From Bilifractor sp002394235 (GTDB lineage Bacteria; Bacillota; Clostridia; Lachnospirales; Lachnospiraceae), in NCBI RefSeq assembly GCF_052118845.1, contig NZ_JBQKGJ010000001.1, forward strand, positions 124,001 to 188,000: DNA of 64,000 nt, read 5' to 3'. The notes beneath the pieces were generated by a model. That model searched no databases and had not been told where the DNA came from. It saw nothing but the letters and a program-made list of their open reading frames with translations. Below, piece after piece: positions 60,699-64,000 of this stretch. Each line of letters begins with the position of its first letter. Positions within the stretch are counted from its first letter, which is position 1. The translations under genes were made by a program, and so were the position numbers.

Positions 60699-61505
60699 TC
60701 AGACAGCTGTGTCATTCTTCTCTTTGTCTGTTTTGATATGCTTTGACAGGCCGATTTTCGAATCCGGTTCATCCTCTTCCGACTCGTCTCCGCCGGGAAT
60801 CAACGACATCAGCCATTTTCTCTTCAGGGTGACAAAAATCAGAACAGAGATCTGGAATCCCAGCGCAAGCACCATGAACAGATACTGCCCGTGCTTGATG
60901 AACCCGCCCGCGAGGCAGTTGAAGAAAATCTGTATCCAGCTTGTAACAGCAATCGCAATAAAATAGTGAAGCGTCGTGATCGAAGATCCAGCAGCAATAT
61001 ACGGAATAATTCCATTTGGAAGAATAGGGAGCAGGTTCACAAAAGCAACCACAAACTCCGGTTTGGTCGTCTTCAGCTTTTCCTTGATCCAACTGTTCTT
61101 GTTCTTCTTCACCGGCGCGAATCCGGCAATCTGGTTCCCCATCCTTCTCGCAAAAAAGAACACCAGAAGGTTTCCCAGCAAAAAGCCGAAGTAGCACATC
61201 AAGAAAGAATGGAACCAGCCATAGATTACACCGGATGCAATCTGAATTGCAAATCCCGGAAAGACTATACTGACAACCTGAAGCGCAGCCAGCACGATGA
61301 TCGACAGCGGGCCCTTCCAGGAAGCCTCCCTATTGATAAACGATTCAATTTCCTTCTCATCGCCGCCGCGCAGTAATTTCAGATACTGCGGGATCATATC
61401 GCCGAACGCGAACCAGATCAGCAGCACAGCGGCAGCAAGTACGCCGATATAAGCGAACAGCTTCCAGTGTTTTCTCCAGAAGCAGCTGAAATCCTTCTTT
61501 TCCAT
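60699..61505 (-). CDS. TVP38/TMEM64 (SNARE-associated/DedA-like) membrane protein
   Basis: The ATG at 61505 (MEKKDFSCFWRKHWK) with TGGAGA upstream gives 268 residues. The upstream in-frame extension contains a duplicated end of the neighbour gene and is rejected. Five or six membrane segments surround the VTT core: VSIVFPGFAIQIASGVIYGWFHSF, the GNLLVFFFARRMG segment and NLLPILPNGIIPYIAAGSS. The C-terminus is a charged tail. Homologues are thought to move lipids across membranes or act in envelope stability. It is probably cotranscribed with the HypF-like gene upstream. Confidence 0.87.
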   Translation of the reverse strand: MEKKDFSCFWRKHWKLFAYIGVLAAAVLLIWFAFGDMIPQYLKLLRGGDEKEIESFINREASWKGPLSIIVLAALQVVSIVFPGFAIQIASGVIYGWFHSFLMCYFGFLLGNLLVFFFARRMGNQIAGFAPVKKNKNSWIKEKLKTTKPEFVVAFVNLLPILPNGIIPYIAAGSSITTLHYFIAIAVTSWIQIFFNCLAGGFIKHGQYLFMVLALGFQISVLIFVTLKRKWLMSLIPGGDESEEDEPDSKIGLSKHIKTDKEKNDTAV

Positions 61506-61690
61506 ATATTCTCCAAATTCTGATTTGTATACCGCTTCTGCAGCAAAACAGGCTGAATCGGAAGTTCGGATACTTCCCTGCCGGAAAAAGCGCATTATCT
61601 GCGCACCCGGCCAGACAACCATTAGATTATATAAGAAAAGATGTCTCCTGTCAAATTCAACATTCCCTGCAGGATATGAGCCGTTCCGTT

Positions 61691-61796
61691 CTCGGTAATA
61701 CACCTGATATCCCTTGTCCCGAAGTCGAACCATATCGGCTCCGCCAAGGCTGTACCGTCTCAGTAATACACCTGATATCCCTTGTCCTGAAGTCCT
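61691..61796. repeat. 68-bp-spaced duplication of a gene end
   Basis: About 36 bp at 61691-61726 repeat at 61759-61794. The right copy encodes the last residues (DKGYQVYY) and the TGA stop (61760) of the HypF-like gene. In the left copy the stop is changed to CGA. Confidence 0.88.
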
Positions 61797-62794
61797 TTAA
61801 CCGTGCGCTCCCTCAGTATATCGTCAACAAAAATTTCTCCGCTCAGCACGACACGGTTTACCTGAATTCCATTCCCGGAAGCATCGGCAACTATATTCTC
61901 ACACATCTTGACCGTCATCTCCGCTACCGCGTCATGAAATTCCAGTGCAAGCTCATCCGTCGGAATGCCGCCGTCCTTTGCCATGCGAAGATCTCCGATC
62001 AGACGCGGGCCGTCAGCAATCCACTCGCCGTTTTTCTTCTCTAGAATCATCCTTACCGGATACCGGTTCTTGAGAACATCAATCTGATGTGCCGCCATTC
62101 CAAATGTACCGTCATTCCATTTGCTGACCGCATTTTTGGCTGCCTCCACAAGCCTCTCTGCGCATTCACCGGGATAGGTATTCTCCTCGCAGATGCCGAG
62201 CACTGCCGCGGCTGCATCGAACAGCCGCAGCAGTGACGTTGAGATATAAGTGTCTCTTCCCGCGTCAAGTGCAATTGCGATCGTCTGGTGCAGATTCGGA
62301 TCGAGAATCTGATCTGACTCATAATCCTCCCAGATCAGACCTCTGTCCTCCGCATCATTCATCATGCAGGCAAGTACCATCTGCGCGTTTTTCGTATCGT
62401 CCCTGCCTCCGAGAAGCTGAACCGGCTGCAGACACCCCATACGAATGTAGTTGCCGCTGCGCTCCGCGACCTCCGGCTCCTTCTCTTCCTCGTCCAGTTC
62501 ATCATGCATCGGGACCGCATGAAGAGTCTCCCCACTGTCATCCGGTTCCTTCGTGTATTGAATCTTCAATATATGTTCTCTGTCTCCGAGCAGAAATTCT
62601 CCGCCCCATACAGTACCGTCTTCTCCCTGAATATTGTCATCATACACAACGTAGAGAGCGGGCCCCTGAATGTTGTATTTGTCAGCAATCGGTGCCACAA
62701 CAGAGGTCAGCTTTTTCATATCCTCTGATTCGACTGTGTCCCTCTCATGCTGTCCTGCTTCGTCGTTCAGTACAAATGTGATTTTATCATCCAT
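61760..62794 (-). CDS. HypF C-terminal (Kae1-like) domain protein lacking the rest of HypF
   Basis: The 344-residue protein aligns by eye with the carbamoyltransferase part of HypF: DGTVWGGEFLLGD (59-71), CLQPVQLLGGRDD (121-133), ISTSLLRLFDAAAAVLGICEENTYPGECAERL (185-215) and VVLSGEIFVDDILRERTVKGLQDKGYQVYY at the end. HypF itself has about 750 residues with acylphosphatase, zinc finger and YrdC domains, all missing here, and the tail that normally reads PNDGGI is absent. The GGVFQN loop is changed to GEIFVD. It has no hydrogenase genes around it. It is either a repurposed or a decaying Kae1-fold protein. Confidence 0.65.
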   Translation of the reverse strand: MDDKITFVLNDEAGQHERDTVESEDMKKLTSVVAPIADKYNIQGPALYVVYDDNIQGEDGTVWGGEFLLGDREHILKIQYTKEPDDSGETLHAVPMHDELDEEEKEPEVAERSGNYIRMGCLQPVQLLGGRDDTKNAQMVLACMMNDAEDRGLIWEDYESDQILDPNLHQTIAIALDAGRDTYISTSLLRLFDAAAAVLGICEENTYPGECAERLVEAAKNAVSKWNDGTFGMAAHQIDVLKNRYPVRMILEKKNGEWIADGPRLIGDLRMAKDGGIPTDELALEFHDAVAEMTVKMCENIVADASGNGIQVNRVVLSGEIFVDDILRERTVKGLQDKGYQVYY

Positions 62795-62914
62795 GATCTC
62801 TGATCCCCTCTTTTGAGATAAACGCCTTCATCAATATCCGTGTTGCAGCCGGGATCCGGTTCGAAAAGTTTTTCAATTACGTCTACGTCGCCCATGCTGT
62901 CATCTGATTTAAAA

Positions 62915-62942
62915 ATTATACCATTGCATGTACGATATGCAA
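62915..62942 (-). promoter_or_regulatory. Promoter of the HypF-like gene
   Basis: TTGCAT (62937-62942), 16-bp spacer, extended -10 TGGTATAAT (TATAAT at 62915-62920), about 120 bp upstream of the ATG. Confidence 0.65.
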
Positions 62943-63092
62943 ATATATTTTATGTTTATAGGATTAGCGGACTTTTACCCGGTATTTTTTTACAATTCAG
63001 ATGCTCTTAACCGGGGTAATGCCTGTGAAGTAAAACGTCAATGAAATATGCCGGTGAAAATGTAATCTGCCAGTCCTTCAAAAAGCGGTTAC

Positions 63093-63189
63093 AACGAGAT
63101 AAAACACGCTGCGCGAGTTTTATCTCGCTATCGCGACGCTCGCCGCACACGAATACTTCGCATTCGGCTGAGGCTCACTGTTCGCGTAA
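63093..63189 (+). repeat. 97-bp two-hairpin interspersed element, copy 5
   Basis: Same orientation as the other four. The right end runs into the T-tract of the tRNA-Thr terminator. One stem base differs (GCCTCA). Confidence 0.9.
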
Positions 63190-63219
63190 AAAAAACCCCG
63201 GAAGACAGATCTTCCGGGG
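63188..63219 (-). terminator. Terminator of tRNA-Thr(GGT)
   Basis: CCCCGGAAGA pairs perfectly with TCTTCCGGGG around a TCTG loop, followed by eight T residues on the minus strand. Confidence 0.93.
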
Positions 63220-63231
63220 AAATCTCATTAC

Positions 63232-63304
63232 AGCTGATAACCAGACTCGAACTGGTGACCTCATCCTTACCAAGGATGCGCACTACCACCTGTGCTATAT
63301 CAGC
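63232..63304 (-). tRNA. tRNA-Thr (anticodon GGT)
   Basis: The 73-nt cloverleaf has acceptor GCTGATA/TATCAGC, anticodon loop TTGGTAA and discriminator T. Together with the TGT copy it covers ACN codons in part. Confidence 0.95.
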
Positions 63305-63525
63305 AATCCGTCGGTGTTTCTCACCAACGAGTAAGATCATATCAAAACGTTCTTCTATTGTCAAGCAGATTCTACATTTATTTTCGGCAGATTCTGCATT
63401 TATTTTCAGCAACGTCTTCTATTCCTGAAGACAGGGGCTTCATTGCCGCCCCAGCCCGCACGGAAGTGCGGATATGCGTGGGAGATGAGACACATCCCCC
63501 ACACACAGTGTGAACCGGCCTGCCT

Positions 63526-64000
63526 TCAGTTATAAATCACAACCGTTGTACCGGTAGGCACATTATCATAAATATATTTTGCGTTTTCAAGCGCAAGCCG
63601 CACGCAGCCGTGAGATGTCGCTGCGCCCAGGGTTCCATCCAGAATGCGGACCGGCGAAGAAGACCCATCATAGATTACGGAATGGAATAAATAATCTCCG
63701 GAAATCTGGCTGTAATACCAGCATTTGGTGTTGCCGCTCCAGAAATAAAGTCCCTTTATCCCCAGTCTGTATACACCGGTAATCGTAGGCGTCGATGCTT
63801 TTCCATTGGAGCAAAGCCAGTACTTCTGGTTTTGCCAGTTATTCCTGCTTCCTGTATACACGCCTGTCCGATGAGCGGAACGGTCAACCATCAGAAGATA
63901 CCCGGTAGAGCTTGAATATCCCTGCGCTATAGCATCCATACCAGCGTGAGGGTTGACATATTTCCAGAATGTATTTGCCGTACTTCCTGGTGCGCTGCTT
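63526..64000 (-). CDS. L,D-transpeptidase (YkuD domain), N-terminus beyond window edge
   Basis: The open frame continues past the right edge, leaving about 157 residues. The YkuD catalytic motif is ATSHGCVRLALENAKYIYD, with the nucleophilic Cys followed by Arg, and the earlier His lies in DYLFHSVIYD. It ends in GTTVVIYN, as usual for the domain. Members form 3-3 cross-links in peptidoglycan or attach proteins to it, outside the membrane. The missing N-terminus should hold a signal or anchor and perhaps PG-binding repeats. Confidence 0.9.
   Translation of the reverse strand, partial: SSAPGSTANTFWKYVNPHAGMDAIAQGYSSSTGYLLMVDRSAHRTGVYTGSRNNWQNQKYWLCSNGKASTPTITGVYRLGIKGLYFWSGNTKCWYYSQISGDYLFHSVIYDGSSSPVRILDGTLGAATSHGCVRLALENAKYIYDNVPTGTTVVIYN

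Noticed and set aside
61506..61733. N-terminal extension of the TVP38-type protein
   Set aside because: It contains the duplicated end of the upstream gene (DKGYQVYY). The real start at 61505 has its own ribosome site.
3735..63189. Recurrent short ORFs reading RDKTRCASFISLSRRSPHTNTSH
   Set aside because: They are the plus-strand translation of the 97-bp element, attached to different upstream sequences each time and without ribosome sites.
3735..63189. The 97-bp elements as group IIC intron remnants
   Set aside because: Position after terminators fits, but I see no domain V hairpin, no GTGCG-type 5' end and no reverse transcriptase. Kept only as an analogy.

Overview
The window looks like a chromosome segment of a Gram-positive anaerobe in the Clostridia, most likely Lachnospiraceae. 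The grounds are AGGAGG-type ribosome binding sites, sigma-A-like promoters, a CIRCE operator, a CspA-type cold shock gene, the pyrK-pyrD type 1B dihydroorotate dehydrogenase, HgdB-type 2-hydroxyacyl-CoA dehydratase subunits, a GlnRS, and several small families (DUF5721- and DUF6142-like) typical of that group. Base composition is roughly balanced. Most genes lie on the minus strand. The genus cannot be read from this sequence.

Layout from left to right. 1-3.5 kb: two 2-hydroxyacyl-CoA dehydratase subunits (one cut by the window edge) and a Notum/pectinacetylesterase-like hydrolase. 3.8-4.4 kb: five tRNAs. 4.6-11 kb: a CDF metal exporter, pncB, an NhaC-type antiporter and an SstT-type symporter. 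11-15 kb: a DUF362 protein, aroK, aroE and a ribokinase. 15.9-26.9 kb: one nine-gene minus-strand operon with a divergent DeoR-type regulator. It encodes a ribose-type ABC importer, MtnK, MtnA, a class II aldolase, an RbsD/FucU mutarotase, DhaK and DhaL. 27-33.9 kb: a lactose/galactoside locus (LacZ, a GPH symporter, an alpha/beta hydrolase, a GDPD) containing the tail of a lost ABC permease. 34-38 kb: a small membrane protein, an RNA m5U methyltransferase, a GGDEF protein, two tRNAs and an unexplained transcription unit. 38.5-51.1 kb: a nucleotide supercluster with pyrC-F-K-D-E, three other genes and purE-M-N-D. 51.4-64 kb: cspA, DUF5721, htpG with CIRCE, two HAD phosphatases, glnS, tRNA-Val(CAC), a TVP38-type membrane protein, a HypF-like fragment, tRNA-Thr(GGT) and a partial L,D-transpeptidase.

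The most interesting metabolic system is the 15.9-26.9 kb operon. MtnK, MtnA and a class II aldolase are the three steps of the known DHAP shunt, which converts 5-methylthioribose or 5-deoxyribose to DHAP plus an aldehyde. Here they are joined to a dedicated importer, a mutarotase, a DeoR regulator and a divergent DhaK/DhaL pair. This suggests use of an external 5-substituted pentose rather than only salvage of internal SAM by-products.

The most unusual structural feature is the repeat content between genes. A 97-bp two-hairpin element occurs five times, always in the same orientation and with the same end against a hairpin, in four cases at the T-tract of a recognisable terminator. A second family of about 180 bp with 13-bp inverted terminal repeats (MITE-like) occurs four times. 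In addition, imperfect minisatellites with 12-70 bp periods sit beside many genes, and several begin inside the last codons and stop codon of the upstream gene.
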